The notes under the pieces: model-generated
The model's input: only the letters and a program-made list of their open reading frames with translations
What the model was told of the DNA's origin: nothing
The model's database searches: none
Origin: Candidatus Planktophila sp.
GTDB taxonomy: Bacteria; Actinomycetota; Actinomycetes; Nanopelagicales; Nanopelagicaceae
Direction: 5' to 3'
Assembly (NCBI GenBank): GCA_030681675.1
Contig: JAUXRP010000002.1
Span: 69,178 to 102,633, forward strand
Length of the DNA: 33,456 bases
Program-made: the position numbers and the translations under genes
Part shown: piece by piece, positions 16,356-25,657 of the stretch
Numbering within the stretch: the stretch's first letter is position 1
Layout of the letters: every line of letters begins with the position of its first letter

Positions 16356-18239
16356 GTGGCCATACCGAGCCGACTGCGTCTTAAGGCGCAGTTAATAGCT
16401 CGGCCCGAAGTGCGGGCAAGCTCAAAACCCTTTGCCAAGCTCTGGGTTGATAGCGGTGTCCCTCATCTAGATTCCCCTTTCGATTACGCCGTTCCATTAC
16501 AAATTTCCGATGAAGTTCAGGTCGGCGTTCGCGTTCAAGTTCCATTTAATGGGCGCGAAGTAGAAGCACTTGTTCTTGAGCGTTTAGATTCCACTCACGT
16601 CACGGGTGTTATTAAGGAGATTACGAAGCTCATATCGCCTCATCCCGTGGCTACCGTCGCCACTCTTGAACTTTTTGCGGCAGTTTCTCGGCATTGGGCA
16701 TGTAATCCCTTTGATATTGTCCGCTTTGCAATTCCTTCTCGCGTTGTAAGTGTTGATAAATCACTTTTAGCGCAACAACAACCAACCGTATTGAATTCTG
16801 TGAATACTGACTCTGATCGTTTTATCGCCTTTGAACCTGTGAGCGATCCGGCAGATCAATGCGCAGAGTTAATTCTTCAAAAGGCTCAAGTCGGTTCGGT
16901 ATTGGTAATAGCCCCCGATGAGAGCGATGTTGATGCAATTTGTGAGAGTTTAGAGAAATCCAGAGTGAAATACATACGTCTAGATAGTTCGCTCTCTCGT
17001 TCTGATAGATATTCGAACTTCCTTAAAACGCTTAGGTCATCAGATTGCATCGTAGTGGGGGCACGAAGCGCTGTTTTTGCGCCGATTCTAAATTTAAAAT
17101 GCGTGATCATGTATAAAGAGTCATCATTTGAGCACTTTGAGAAACGTAGCCCGGGTTGGAACGTTCGCGATGTGTTATCGCTAAGAAGTGGCATTGAAGG
17201 TTTTCAGAGAATTTATATGGGTTATGTTCCATCTTTGGATATCGCCTTGCTTATAGAAAATGCACAATTGAAATATATATTTCATTCACATCAATTGAAT
17301 GTAAAGGCATTTTCATCTAGTGACGGTGCGCTTCTTCCGGATCGAATCTTTAAGGAGATTCGCAAAGGGTTAAAGTTAGGACCGGTACTTTTCATCGTTC
17401 CACGTAAAGGCTATGGAAATGCGCTTTTGTGCGCCAATTGCAAAAATGTTGCTGTGTGCGCATGTGGATCACGGCTTGCAGTAACGAGTAAAAACGCGGA
17501 TCCTATCTGCCTCTTATGCCATACAACATATCTAGATTGGGCGTGTTCGTGGTGTCATGGTAGTAAACAATATTTGGGTTCGCGGGGTATAGACCGCGCA
17601 GGAGAGGAGATCTCGCGAGCTTTCCCAGGATTGCCTTTAATTCTCTCATTTGGCAATGTGATTAAAACAACTGTCGAAAATAGACCAGCTCTTGTTTTGG
17701 CGACCCCAGGTTCTGCGCCTAAAGTGAAATGGGGGTATGGGGCAGTAGTAATACTGGAAGGATGGAAATTTTTCGCTCATGCTGATTTGCGATCTCAAGA
17801 ACGTGCGCGCGAACTATTTTTCGAAACTGCAGCTATGGCTCGTGTCAACTCATCCGTGCTTTTGAGCATCGATGAAAGCTCTCCGATTGTTTCATCACTA
17901 GTGAGATGGAGTCCGGGGGCCATGATTCGTAGAGAGCTAAAAGAGAGATTGGAAGTTCCGCTCCCGCCATATGTATCAAGCGTTACTATTTCTGGAGATG
18001 CCAAGGAGTTCACATTAATTGCCACAGGCTTACGAAAGGCAATAGAAGATGGACGACTGCCAAGTGAGGTAAAAGTTTTCGGTCCGAATGATAAAGGTCG
18101 AAATATTGCACAAATTGTAATGTACTGTCCACGGGAAAAGAGAGCTGATTTAGCTGTTTTTTTACTCGAACTTGCGCGTCGACGTAGTATTGCTAAAAAG
18201 GAATATCTCACAATTAGATTTGATCCGTATTCGCTGTAA
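16356..18239 (+). CDS. priA: PriA-like primosomal protein, helicase motifs lost
   Basis: PriA restarts stalled replication forks. The 627-residue protein has the 3'-DNA-binding domain (VPHLDSPFDYAVP, VQVPFNGREVEALVLE), a degenerate helicase core, eight paired cysteines for two zincs at about residues 355-400 (CANC, CAC, CLLC, CSWC), and the C-terminal domain (LPPYVSSVTI). Where E. coli PriA has the Walker A GVTGSGKT this protein reads PVSDPADQ, and DEEH is replaced by MYKESSFEH, while neighbouring VGARSAVFAPILNL and W-xx-RD are kept. ATPase and helicase activity are therefore unlikely. This loss is known for actinobacterial PriA. It starts with GTG three bases after metK, probably coupled. 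Confidence 0.9.
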   Translation: MAIPSRLRLKAQLIARPEVRASSKPFAKLWVDSGVPHLDSPFDYAVPLQISDEVQVGVRVQVPFNGREVEALVLERLDSTHVTGVIKEITKLISPHPVATVATLELFAAVSRHWACNPFDIVRFAIPSRVVSVDKSLLAQQQPTVLNSVNTDSDRFIAFEPVSDPADQCAELILQKAQVGSVLVIAPDESDVDAICESLEKSRVKYIRLDSSLSRSDRYSNFLKTLRSSDCIVVGARSAVFAPILNLKCVIMYKESSFEHFEKRSPGWNVRDVLSLRSGIEGFQRIYMGYVPSLDIALLIENAQLKYIFHSHQLNVKAFSSSDGALLPDRIFKEIRKGLKLGPVLFIVPRKGYGNALLCANCKNVAVCACGSRLAVTSKNADPICLLCHTTYLDWACSWCHGSKQYLGSRGIDRAGEEISRAFPGLPLILSFGNVIKTTVENRPALVLATPGSAPKVKWGYGAVVILEGWKFFAHADLRSQERARELFFETAAMARVNSSVLLSIDESSPIVSSLVRWSPGAMIRRELKERLEVPLPPYVSSVTISGDAKEFTLIATGLRKAIEDGRLPSEVKVFGPNDKGRNIAQIVMYCPREKRADLAVFLLELARRRSIAKKEYLTIRFDPYSL

Positions 18240-18247
18240 CTTTTTGG

Positions 18248-18253
18248 TAGGAT
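18248..18253 (+). promoter_or_regulatory. -10 box of the def operon
   Basis: TAGGAT (TANNNT) ends exactly six bases before the def ATG at 18260, the spacing of a leaderless transcript. The same bases include AGGA (18249-18252), 7 bases from the ATG, which could instead act as a ribosome binding site if transcription starts in priA or further upstream. The two readings cannot be separated by eye. Confidence 0.45.
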
Positions 18254-18259
18254 AGTTAA

Positions 18260-18820
18260 ATGAGCATTCAGGAGATCAGATACTTTGGCGATCCAATACT
18301 TCTGACTCCTGCAGCCATTGTTGTTGATTTTGATAAAGAACTTCGAACGCTGGTATCTGATTTAACAGAAACAATGTTGCTGGCACCAGGTGCAGGACTT
18401 GCCGCGCCACAAATTGGTGTCTCACTTCGCGTTTTTGTTTGGAACGTCGATGAAGTATTGGGACATTTGGTTAATCCTGTTCTAACTTTGAGTGGTGACG
18501 TTGAAGTTGATGATGAAGGCTGTTTATCATTTCCAGATTTAACATACCCCACTCCTCGTTCGATACGCGCCGTCGCAAACGGCTTTAACATGTTTGGTGA
18601 GCCGATCTCCGTAGACGGCTCACAGCTACTTGCTCGGGCTCTCCAGCACGAGACCGATCACTTAGATGGTGTACTTTTTATTGATCGTTTAAGCAAGAGT
18701 GAGCGCAAAATAGCAATGAAGCAGATTCGAGAGTCCGACTGGTTTAACGAAGCCTCTAGGAATGGTACAAATATTTCAATCAAAGATTCGCCCCACAGTT
18801 TCTTCGGACGGAGCACTTAA
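18260..18820 (+). CDS. def: Peptide deformylase
   Basis: Removes the N-formyl group from nascent proteins. All three metalloenzyme motifs are present in 186 residues: GAGLAAPQ (44-51), EGCLS (86-90; the cysteine is a metal ligand) and HETDH (130-134). The cysteine-type motif 2 and length fit a bacterial deformylase. Its TAA overlaps the fmt ATG by one base (TAATG), pairing the enzyme that removes formyl groups with the one that adds them. Confidence 0.97.
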   Translation: MSIQEIRYFGDPILLTPAAIVVDFDKELRTLVSDLTETMLLAPGAGLAAPQIGVSLRVFVWNVDEVLGHLVNPVLTLSGDVEVDDEGCLSFPDLTYPTPRSIRAVANGFNMFGEPISVDGSQLLARALQHETDHLDGVLFIDRLSKSERKIAMKQIRESDWFNEASRNGTNISIKDSPHSFFGRST

Positions 18821-19725
18821 TGCGTATCGGAGTAGCCGCTACTCCGGATGTGGCTTTACCTACGCTTAATTCTTTGTTTGTTTCATCCCATGAGATTGCT
18901 CTGGTCATCTCTCAGCCTGATCGAGCCGCTGGACGTGGACAGGAGATTCGATCTTCTCCAGTGAGCACGTGGGCCAAGAGCCACAACATTCCACTGATTC
19001 GACCAGAGTCTCCAGAAGAGCTGGTAGGGGTAATCGAGGATTTAGATTGCATTGTGACAATAGGTTATGGAGTTCTTGTGCCAGAGGCGATCCTTAAACT
19101 TCCACGCTTTGGCTTTATAAATCTTCATTTTTCGATTTTGCCAGCTTATCGCGGCGCCGCTCCAGTGCAACGCGCAATTGAAAATGGCGAACTCACTACA
19201 GGAGTGACGGTCTTCGCACTTGATAAAGGCATGGATACCGGACCCGTGTACTGCAGTTCGACTATTTCAATCGATCCAAGATGGCGCGCACATGAGCTAT
19301 TTAATGAGCTCGCCCTGATCGCACCTGAAGTAGTGGAGGCGGCATTGACTGCAATTTCACTGGGTCAAAAACCTACGCCTCAAAGTGGACAGGCATCAAA
19401 GGCTCCGAAAATTTCGAAACAAGAGGCAAAGATAGATTGGAAACAGAGCGCAGATATTGTTCTGCGACGTATACGTGCTTTTTATCCAGCGCCAATTGCG
19501 TGGTGTACATGGAAAGGTGAAGGTTTTAGAGTCACTGATGCGAAAATGAATTCAACTAGTCTGCCACCGGGTGAGATATCTATCATTGATGGTTGGGTAA
19601 CTGTCGGATGCGGTGATAATCGCACAATTACGCTTGTGACAGTAATTCCTTCAGGAAAGAAAGAGATGCTTGCGATAGATTGGGCCCGCGGAGCACGCTT
19701 AGAGATAGGTTCACACTTTGGTTGA
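18820..19725 (+). CDS. fmt: Methionyl-tRNA formyltransferase
   Basis: Transfers formyl from 10-formyl-tetrahydrofolate to Met-tRNAfMet. In 301 residues the catalytic triad is N101, H103 (INLHFSILPAYRGAAPVQRAI) and D139 (LDKGMDTGPV); SQPDRAAGRG near residue 31 is the tRNA-recognition loop region. The C-terminal OB-like domain starts near residue 205 (KIDWKQSADIVLRRIRAFYPAPIAW as landmark residues). The usual HASLLP reads HFSILP, a mild variant. The end overlaps rsmB by 8 bases. Confidence 0.96.
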   Translation: MRIGVAATPDVALPTLNSLFVSSHEIALVISQPDRAAGRGQEIRSSPVSTWAKSHNIPLIRPESPEELVGVIEDLDCIVTIGYGVLVPEAILKLPRFGFINLHFSILPAYRGAAPVQRAIENGELTTGVTVFALDKGMDTGPVYCSSTISIDPRWRAHELFNELALIAPEVVEAALTAISLGQKPTPQSGQASKAPKISKQEAKIDWKQSADIVLRRIRAFYPAPIAWCTWKGEGFRVTDAKMNSTSLPPGEISIIDGWVTVGCGDNRTITLVTVIPSGKKEMLAIDWARGARLEIGSHFG

Positions 19726-21082
19726 AGCGCGCAGGAACTCGTTTAAATCGCCTAAACCTGATGCATCGAGATTATTGGCCTTTGATTTAATTTCGGAAGT
19801 CAACAGAAATAATGGATATTCAAATTTGCTGCTCCCACAAGCACTTTCCACGAGCTCGCTGGATGAACGAGATCGAGCCTTAACCACCGAACTTGTTTAC
19901 GGAACTATCCGAATGCAGGGTAAGCATGATTGGATTTTGTCTCAAATCAGCGATAGACCATGGTCAGAAGTTGATGAAGGAATAGTTGATGTCGCTCGAA
20001 TGGGAGTGCACCAACTACATGAGATGCGAATTCCCGATCACGCCGCAGTGGCGGCAACTGTAGAGGTGGCTCGTAAACGAGTGGGTGAGTCAAAGGCAAG
20101 TTTTGTCAATGCTCTACTTCGCAATGTCACTCGCAAATCCATGCAGGAGTGGTTTTCTCCGTTGGCAGATTTGAAAGATCCCATCCAGCGAATGGCGATT
20201 CAATATTCGCATCCTGAGTGGATTATTTCTGCGTATTACGATCTTTTGAAGGATTGGAGTCAAGTTGAATCGGCTTTAGCGATAAATAATGTGCCTGCCC
20301 TACCGACGTTAGTTGCTTGGCCGGGTTATTCAACCCAAGCTGATTTGATTGCAATCGGCGCGCAACCAACACAATTTTCAGCGCTAGGAGCTAAGTGGAA
20401 AGGCAATCCTGGAAATTTAGAGCTAATTCGACACCGCTTAGCCGGTGTACAGGATGAAGGCTCTCAGTTAGTCGCAACCCTCTTTGCCTCCTTTGCAAAA
20501 GGTTCTAAATGGCTCGACCTATGCGCTGGGCCTGGCGGCAAAGCTGCCTTATTGGCCGCGATTTCTCGAGAGCGTTCAATAGAATTCACGGCAAATGAGA
20601 TTTCAGTTCCGCGGGCAAAGTTAGTGCAACAAGTAGTCCACGGAGCACGAGTGTGGGTTGGTGATGGTCGAGATATCGCTATGCATAATGAGAAATTTGA
20701 TGCAATTTTAATCGATGCACCATGTACAGGGTTGGGCGCCCTTCGTAGACGTCCGGAGGTTCGATGGCGACGAAGCCTTCAAGATTTACGCGAATTAACC
20801 GCCCTGCAGCGCGAACTCATCGAATCGGCGATTTCAATTCTAGAGCCACATGCAGTGTTGGGATATGCCACATGTTCTCCGCATTTAGCAGAGACTACGG
20901 TCCAAGTTAATGACATTCTAAAAAAACATCCTGAATTGGAGCTTCTGGATATTACTCCAAACCTACCGAGCGGACTTAAAGACGCAGTTCGTGGGGGAGC
21001 GCTAGCACTGTGGACCCATAGACACGGCACTGACGCAATGTTTCTAGCTATTTTTGTTAAGAGAACTCAGGTACTTACATGA
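19718..21082 (+). CDS. rsmB: 16S rRNA (cytosine-967-C5)-methyltransferase RsmB
   Basis: Methylates C967 of 16S rRNA with SAM. The 454 residues combine an N-terminal NusB-like RNA-binding domain (AFDLISEVNRNNGYSNLLL, VYGTIRMQGKHDWIL) with a class I methyltransferase: DEGSQLVA, SAM motif LDLCAGPGGKAA, DAPCTGLGALRRRPEVRW and the second cysteine motif YATCSPHLAET. The best start is TTG at 19718, which overlaps fmt by 8 bases and keeps the conserved N-terminus; no ATG or GTG nearby does so. It overlaps rpe by ATGA. Confidence 0.94.
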   Translation: MVEARRNSFKSPKPDASRLLAFDLISEVNRNNGYSNLLLPQALSTSSLDERDRALTTELVYGTIRMQGKHDWILSQISDRPWSEVDEGIVDVARMGVHQLHEMRIPDHAAVAATVEVARKRVGESKASFVNALLRNVTRKSMQEWFSPLADLKDPIQRMAIQYSHPEWIISAYYDLLKDWSQVESALAINNVPALPTLVAWPGYSTQADLIAIGAQPTQFSALGAKWKGNPGNLELIRHRLAGVQDEGSQLVATLFASFAKGSKWLDLCAGPGGKAALLAAISRERSIEFTANEISVPRAKLVQQVVHGARVWVGDGRDIAMHNEKFDAILIDAPCTGLGALRRRPEVRWRRSLQDLRELTALQRELIESAISILEPHAVLGYATCSPHLAETTVQVNDILKKHPELELLDITPNLPSGLKDAVRGGALALWTHRHGTDAMFLAIFVKRTQVLT

Positions 21083-21744
21083 GTCGTGAAATTCGCATTA
21101 CACCAAGCATATTGAACGCCGATCCCTCTGATTTAGATAATGAAATCTCTCGAGTAGCTGGAGTCTCTGATTTAATTCATTTAGATATTATGGATAATAT
21201 TTTTGTTCCGAATTTTACTTTTGATTTCGAGCAGGCAAGTAAAATAATAAAGTCTTGTCCCATTGAAGTTGATGCACATTTGATGGTAGCCGATGTTGAC
21301 ATGATTGCTCCAGCCTATGCTGAAGTAGGGTGTGCAAGCGTAACTATCCATGCCGAAGCGACGGAGAATATTTCATCGACTTTGCGGACGATCAGAAAAT
21401 TTGGAGCACGAGCAGGTTTAGGAATTAAGCCGGCTACTTCGATTGAAGATTATCTCGATGTAATTGATGAAGTTGATATGTTTTTGATTATGACGGTCGA
21501 ACCCGGCTTTGGGGGACAGAAGTTCATGCATGAAATGATGTCAAAAGTGCGGCGTACGCGCACGATTATTGGTAACAGACCGATCTGGCTACAAGTAGAT
21601 GGCGGTGTCTCAATGGAAACTATCGCAGAGGCCTCTGAAGCGGGAGCAGATGTCTTTGTAGCAGGTAGCGCAGTATTTAACGCACAGGATCCAGCGGCGA
21701 TGGTTAATGCATTACGCAATCTTGCTACCTCTGTGGCAAACTGA
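21079..21744 (+). CDS. rpe: Ribulose-phosphate 3-epimerase
   Basis: Interconverts ribulose 5-phosphate and xylulose 5-phosphate in the pentose phosphate pathway. The 221-residue TIM barrel shows PSILNADP, the metal ligands H34 and D36 in HLDIMDNIFVPN, DAHLMV (H67), MTVEPGFGGQKF, and VDGGV with the second catalytic aspartate, followed by AGADVFVAGSAVF. It is coupled to rsmB by ATGA, the conserved actinobacterial arrangement. Confidence 0.97.
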   Translation: MSREIRITPSILNADPSDLDNEISRVAGVSDLIHLDIMDNIFVPNFTFDFEQASKIIKSCPIEVDAHLMVADVDMIAPAYAEVGCASVTIHAEATENISSTLRTIRKFGARAGLGIKPATSIEDYLDVIDEVDMFLIMTVEPGFGGQKFMHEMMSKVRRTRTIIGNRPIWLQVDGGVSMETIAEASEAGADVFVAGSAVFNAQDPAAMVNALRNLATSVAN

Positions 21745-21751
21745 GCCCACT

Positions 21752-22441
21752 GTGAATGTAATTACCTGGCTATTTGAAACAAACATCAACTTTGGAAGTA
21801 AATCTATCGCGCTGCGAGAAATCATTGGCGGCACATTAGGTTTAATAAGTGCAATTCTGGGAATGCGCAGGAAAATTTGGGCATGGCCTGTCGGAATTCT
21901 TGGAGATGCCTTGCTTTTTACCGTTTTTCTTGGCGCAGTTTTTGCGTATGCAGACCAACCTTCAGCTAATTTTTACGGTCAAGCAAGCCGTAATCTCTTG
22001 CTCATCTTTGTGAGCATCTATGGTTGGATTCGCTGGTCGCAGTACCGCAAGAGCCATGGCAACTCCAAACATGCTGTGACACCACGATGGACAACAACTC
22101 GAGAGAAATTGATTCTTGCCCCGATTATCGTTGTATTTTTTATTGTATCCATGCAGATTTTCAAGGCTTTAGGTGAGACTGGAACATGGTTACTGGTTGA
22201 TACATGGATTTTCACCGGTACAGCACTTGCTACTTTTGGCATGAGCCGCGGATATGTTGAATTTTGGTTAGTGTGGGTTGCAGTTGATTTAGTGGGTGTT
22301 CCCTTTGCTTTTAGTAACGGCTATTACCCAACGGGTACTCTTTACGCTATTTATCTTCCATTTGTTTTTTGGGGTTTCGTCGCATGGCTCAAAATCTCAA
22401 AGAGTGAAGATAATAATCGTCCTGAGGTTGTAGCTTCATAG
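21752..22441 (+). CDS. pnuC: PnuC-family nicotinamide riboside transporter
   Basis: PnuC proteins are SWEET-like seven-helix facilitators that import nicotinamide riboside for NAD synthesis. From GTG at 21752, seven bases after rpe, the product is 229 residues and starts [15 protein letters not shown]; an upstream in-frame start at 21707 lies inside rpe. The family pattern is clear: [29 protein letters not shown] around residues 42-70 and the YGWIRWSQY segment, then four more hydrophobic helices rich in Trp and Tyr. No NAD-II or other riboswitch precedes it. Substrate (riboside, or thiamin/riboflavin in Pnu relatives) is inferred from family. Confidence 0.87.
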   Translation: MNVITWLFETNINFGSKSIALREIIGGTLGLISAILGMRRKIWAWPVGILGDALLFTVFLGAVFAYADQPSANFYGQASRNLLLIFVSIYGWIRWSQYRKSHGNSKHAVTPRWTTTREKLILAPIIVVFFIVSMQIFKALGETGTWLLVDTWIFTGTALATFGMSRGYVEFWLVWVAVDLVGVPFAFSNGYYPTGTLYAIYLPFVFWGFVAWLKISKSEDNNRPEVVAS

Positions 22442-22447
22442 TAAACT
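22442..22447 (+). promoter_or_regulatory. Candidate -10 box for leaderless hisE
   Basis: TAAACT (TANNNT) starts right after the pnuC stop and ends seven bases before the hisE ATG at 22455. No Shine-Dalgarno of normal strength is present (only AGG within CAGG, five bases away). I see no good -35. Confidence 0.35.
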
Positions 22448-22454
22448 CAGGCTT

Positions 22455-22718
22455 ATGAAATCCTTTGACACCCTCTGGGCAGAATTATCAGACATAATGG
22501 TGAGCCGCCCAGAGGGCTCAGGGACAGTGGTGGCCGTTGATGCCGGCGCACATAGTATTGGTAAAAAGATTTTAGAAGAAGCTGGAGAAGTCTGGTTAGC
22601 TGCAGAACATGAATCAGATGAGGCACTAGCCCAAGAGATAAGCCAGTTGATTTATCACATTCAAACAATGATGCTGGTTCGTGGTTTAACTCTCAACGAC
22701 ATTTACAAGTACCTTTAA
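22455..22718 (+). CDS. hisE: Phosphoribosyl-ATP pyrophosphohydrolase
   Basis: Hydrolyses phosphoribosyl-ATP to phosphoribosyl-AMP, the second step of histidine synthesis. The 87-residue MazG-like protein has the metal-binding [13 protein letters not shown] preceded by KKIL and followed by the helical [16 protein letters not shown]. It stands alone, not fused to HisI. It is directly upstream of hisG, which makes its substrate, as in mycobacteria. Confidence 0.95.
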   Translation: MKSFDTLWAELSDIMVSRPEGSGTVVAVDAGAHSIGKKILEEAGEVWLAAEHESDEALAQEISQLIYHIQTMMLVRGLTLNDIYKYL

Positions 22719-22735
22719 TAGAATCGAGTTACGTG

Positions 22736-23581
22736 ATGTTACGTGTTGCCGTACCAAATAAGGGATCACTTGCCGATTCATCGATCGAGATTCTGAAGGA
22801 GGCTGGATATCGTCAACGCACGGATAGTCGTGATTTGGTCTTAGTAGATACCGAAAACAATGTTGAATTCTATTATTTAAGGCCACGAGATATTGCTATC
22901 TATGTAGGCTCTGGAGAGCTTGAGGCGGGAATTACTGGACGCGATCTCCTTATTGATTCAGGAGCAGATGCCGAAGAATCCATCAGCTTAGCTTTTGGAG
23001 GTTCTACTTTTCGCTTTGCCGCTCCCATTACTCAGGAGTGGTCAATAGAATCAATTGCAGGCAAACGCATCGCCACGGCTTATCCAGGTTTAGTTGCTGC
23101 GTATTTAAAGCCACTTTCGATTAAGGCCGATATTGTGCGATTAGATGGCGCAGTTGAAAGTAGTGTTCGGTTAGGAGTTGCCGACTTAATCGCTGACGTT
23201 GTGAGTACAGGAAATACCCTGCGTCAGGCAGGATTAAAGATTTTCGGTGAACCAATTCTAACGAGTGAGGCGATAGTCATCTCTAGAAAAGGTGTCGCTA
23301 TCCCTAAAGATTTAGAGATTCTCATTAGACGCCTTCAAGGAGTCGTAACAGCAAGAAGATATGTTTTGTTAGATTATGACATCCCTAAAAATAATGTGGA
23401 GGCCGCATGTGCCATAACTCCAGGTCTAGAATCTCCAACAATTTCTCCATTGCAAAAAGCCGATTGGGTAGCGGTGCGAGCTATGGTTCTACGCAGAGAT
23501 ACTAATCAAGTGATGGATGAATTGTGGAACGTTGGAGCACGGGGAATTTTAGTTACAGATATCCACGCCTGCCGCTTATAA
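22736..23581 (+). CDS. hisG: ATP phosphoribosyltransferase, long form
   Basis: Catalyses the first, feedback-inhibited step of histidine synthesis (ATP + PRPP). The 281 residues start [12 protein letters not shown] and include [15 protein letters not shown] and the PRPP-binding region [19 protein letters not shown]. After residue ~205 comes the ACT-like regulatory domain that ends [19 protein letters not shown], so this is the hexameric long form that does not need HisZ. GTG at 22733 is an alternative start three bases upstream. It ends three bases from the end of the convergent serB. Confidence 0.95.
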   Translation: MLRVAVPNKGSLADSSIEILKEAGYRQRTDSRDLVLVDTENNVEFYYLRPRDIAIYVGSGELEAGITGRDLLIDSGADAEESISLAFGGSTFRFAAPITQEWSIESIAGKRIATAYPGLVAAYLKPLSIKADIVRLDGAVESSVRLGVADLIADVVSTGNTLRQAGLKIFGEPILTSEAIVISRKGVAIPKDLEILIRRLQGVVTARRYVLLDYDIPKNNVEAACAITPGLESPTISPLQKADWVAVRAMVLRRDTNQVMDELWNVGARGILVTDIHACRL

Positions 23582-23584
23582 AGA

Positions 23585-24778
23585 CTACTCTTCCTCGATC
23601 ACTTCACGAGGTATTCCTAAAAAATAGAGAACTGAATCTAAATATGGTGAACTGAGGCTACTATCTGCAGCGGCTTTTACGGCAGGTTTTGCATTAAATG
23701 CAATTCCTAAGCCAGCAAGAGCGATCATATCTAGATCATTGGCCCCATCACCTATTGCAACTGTTTGTTCAAGAGTTACCGATTCCAATGCGGCAAAATC
23801 ACGTAAAGCCTGAGCCTTAGCGGCGCGATCGATAATGGGACCCTCCACTTGGCCAGTAAGAAAACCATCGACTATTTCCAGTTTATTTGCACGAAAATGA
23901 ACAATGCCTAATTGCGTAATTAACGGTGCTATAACATCAATGAAACCTCCAGAAACAACGGATACTGCGTGACCTAGCCTCTGTAAAGACCGAATGAGAG
24001 TGCTTGCTCCTGGAGTTAAAGTAATCTCACTTTGAACTTCTGCAATCACCGATTCTGGGAGACCTTTAAGAAGTGCAACTCTGGCTCGTAATGAGTGTTC
24101 AAAATCTAACTCGCCACGCATTGCCGCCTCGGTAATCTCAGCCACTTCATCACCTACCCCAGCTTTTGATGCTAGAAGTTCGATGACCTCTTGCGCGATT
24201 AAAGTTGAGTCAACATCTAATTGAACGAGTTTCTTTGCAAATCTCAACAGTCCACCTGGTTGCACTGCAATATCTATCGATTGTGCAACGGCAACAGGGG
24301 CAAGTGCCGTACTTATCGAAGTTTGACTGGCACCGGATATTATGAATTCGATAGCAGTCGTGGGAGATGATGCCGTTCGAGTAACGCGTTCAATGTTTGC
24401 ACCGGCATCGGCAATGGCACAGGCAACCCCAGCCACAGCCGTGGGTGTGAGTTTGCTACTTAAAATTACGACGTGAATGAGATCTTTTTTTAACGAAATT
24501 GTTGAATTATCTCTTATAGAAAAAAGTGTGGCGATATCTACATCTAGAGCCACAGCACACGCCATGAGATCGGCTTCGATAGCCTTTTCGTGAGCGGGGT
24601 TAAGCGAGATTAATACAGTGAGAATCAACCTTTGACCAATAATGACCTGTTCAATATCTAGAATCGTTATAGAAAATGGAGCTAATGTGTTGAACAAGTT
24701 CTGAGTGATTCCAGGTTTATCGACCCCACTGAGCAGAATTAGGCCTGTAAACTGCGCACTATTGTTAGTGGTTGCCAT
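23585..24778 (-). CDS. serB: Phosphoserine phosphatase with two ACT domains
   Basis: Releases serine from phosphoserine, the last step of serine synthesis. From ATG 24778 the product is 397 residues: two ACT-type domains (about 8-85 and 98-175) and a HAD domain with D188-V-D190-S-T, the serine motif VVSGGF, the lysine in DRAAKAQAL and IGDGANDLDM. Mycobacterial SerB2 has the same two-ACT layout, where serine regulates the enzyme. A GTG at 24805 would add nine residues; I prefer 24778 because homologues start about this far before the first ACT strand. TAACCT lies ten bases before this ATG and no Shine-Dalgarno is visible. Confidence 0.93.
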   Translation of the reverse strand: MATTNNSAQFTGLILLSGVDKPGITQNLFNTLAPFSITILDIEQVIIGQRLILTVLISLNPAHEKAIEADLMACAVALDVDIATLFSIRDNSTISLKKDLIHVVILSSKLTPTAVAGVACAIADAGANIERVTRTASSPTTAIEFIISGASQTSISTALAPVAVAQSIDIAVQPGGLLRFAKKLVQLDVDSTLIAQEVIELLASKAGVGDEVAEITEAAMRGELDFEHSLRARVALLKGLPESVIAEVQSEITLTPGASTLIRSLQRLGHAVSVVSGGFIDVIAPLITQLGIVHFRANKLEIVDGFLTGQVEGPIIDRAAKAQALRDFAALESVTLEQTVAIGDGANDLDMIALAGLGIAFNAKPAVKAAADSSLSSPYLDSVLYFLGIPREVIEEE

Positions 24779-24850
24779 AAGGTGAGCAAGGTTATCGCGA
24801 ATCACGCTATGCCAGGAGCCATAATCGCGCTACTTTCCCTATTTACACAG

Positions 24851-24856
24851 TATCTT
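24851..24856 (+). promoter_or_regulatory. Candidate -10 box for the orphan ABC ATPase gene
   Basis: TATCTT (TANNNT) ends eight bases before the ATG at 24865, in the short region between the divergent serB and the ABC gene. No Shine-Dalgarno is seen. No -35 is convincing. Confidence 0.35.
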
Positions 24857-24864
24857 TTCGCTCT

Positions 24865-25656
24865 ATGGGTAGTTCAACGGTTTTAGAGCTCATTGATGTC
24901 TCAGTTCGCCGTGGCGAAAATTTGATCCTTGGACCAATAAATTTTCAGATCAACTCGGGGGAGCGTTGGGTAATTTTGGGACCCAATGGAGCAGGTAAAT
25001 CTACGCTTTTACAGATTTTAGCAACGAAATTTTTCCCAACTACGGGTACGGTTAAAATTCTTGATAAATCAATGGGGAAAGTAGATTTGTTTGAACTACG
25101 CACACGTATTGGTTTGTGTGGATCAATAGTCTCTGAAGATATTCCTGGAGATGAAAAAGTTCGAGATGTCGTATTAACGGCAGCCTATGCAATTCTCGGC
25201 CGTTGGAATGAGAGCTATGATCTTTGGGATGAATCTCGTGCGATATCGTTATTGTCAACTTTTGGAGTTCGAGAACTTGGGGAACGTCTCTATGGAAGTT
25301 TGAGTGAGGGTGAACGAAAACGTGTGCAAATTGCACGAGCATTGATGACCGATCCTGAACTTTTACTTCTCGATGAACCAGCAGGGGGATTGGATGTTGG
25401 AGGGCGCGAAGATTTACTAGCTAGATTTGCTAATTTTTCAAAGGATCCAACGGCGCCTGCAACGGTTTTAGTAACGCATCACATCGAAGAAATTCCAATT
25501 GGTACGACCCATGCCCTTTTACTTAAATCGGGAGTAATTGCAGTTTCAGGTCCAGTCGAACACGTAGTAACAAGCGAACATGTTTCAGCTGTTTTTAATG
25601 TTGCGATTGATGTGAGGCATGAATCGGATCGCTTTTGGGCTCGCGCTCGAAATTAG
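24865..25656 (+). CDS. ABC transporter ATP-binding protein without adjacent permease
   Basis: A 263-residue soluble ABC ATPase. Walker A GPNGAGKST is at 39-47, the signature is LSEGE (146-150) in place of LSGGQ, Walker B with catalytic glutamate is LLLLDEP (167-172), the D-loop GGLD follows, and the switch histidine is in VTHHIEE (205-206). There is no membrane domain and no permease or binding-protein gene nearby. The same pairing with serB occurs in mycobacteria (the neighbour of serB2), so the linkage appears ancestral. It may energise an unlinked permease or act without one. Function is not assigned. Confidence 0.88.
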   Translation: MGSSTVLELIDVSVRRGENLILGPINFQINSGERWVILGPNGAGKSTLLQILATKFFPTTGTVKILDKSMGKVDLFELRTRIGLCGSIVSEDIPGDEKVRDVVLTAAYAILGRWNESYDLWDESRAISLLSTFGVRELGERLYGSLSEGERKRVQIARALMTDPELLLLDEPAGGLDVGGREDLLARFANFSKDPTAPATVLVTHHIEEIPIGTTHALLLKSGVIAVSGPVEHVVTSEHVSAVFNVAIDVRHESDRFWARARN

Positions 25657-25657
25657 C

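Noticed and set aside
21745-21751. NAD or other riboswitch before pnuC
   Set aside because: Only seven bases separate rpe from the pnuC start, leaving no room for an aptamer.
23567-23620. Terminator between convergent hisG and serB
   Set aside because: Only a short CCTCG/CGAGG stem with a 9-base loop inside the serB end, with no T tract; too weak.
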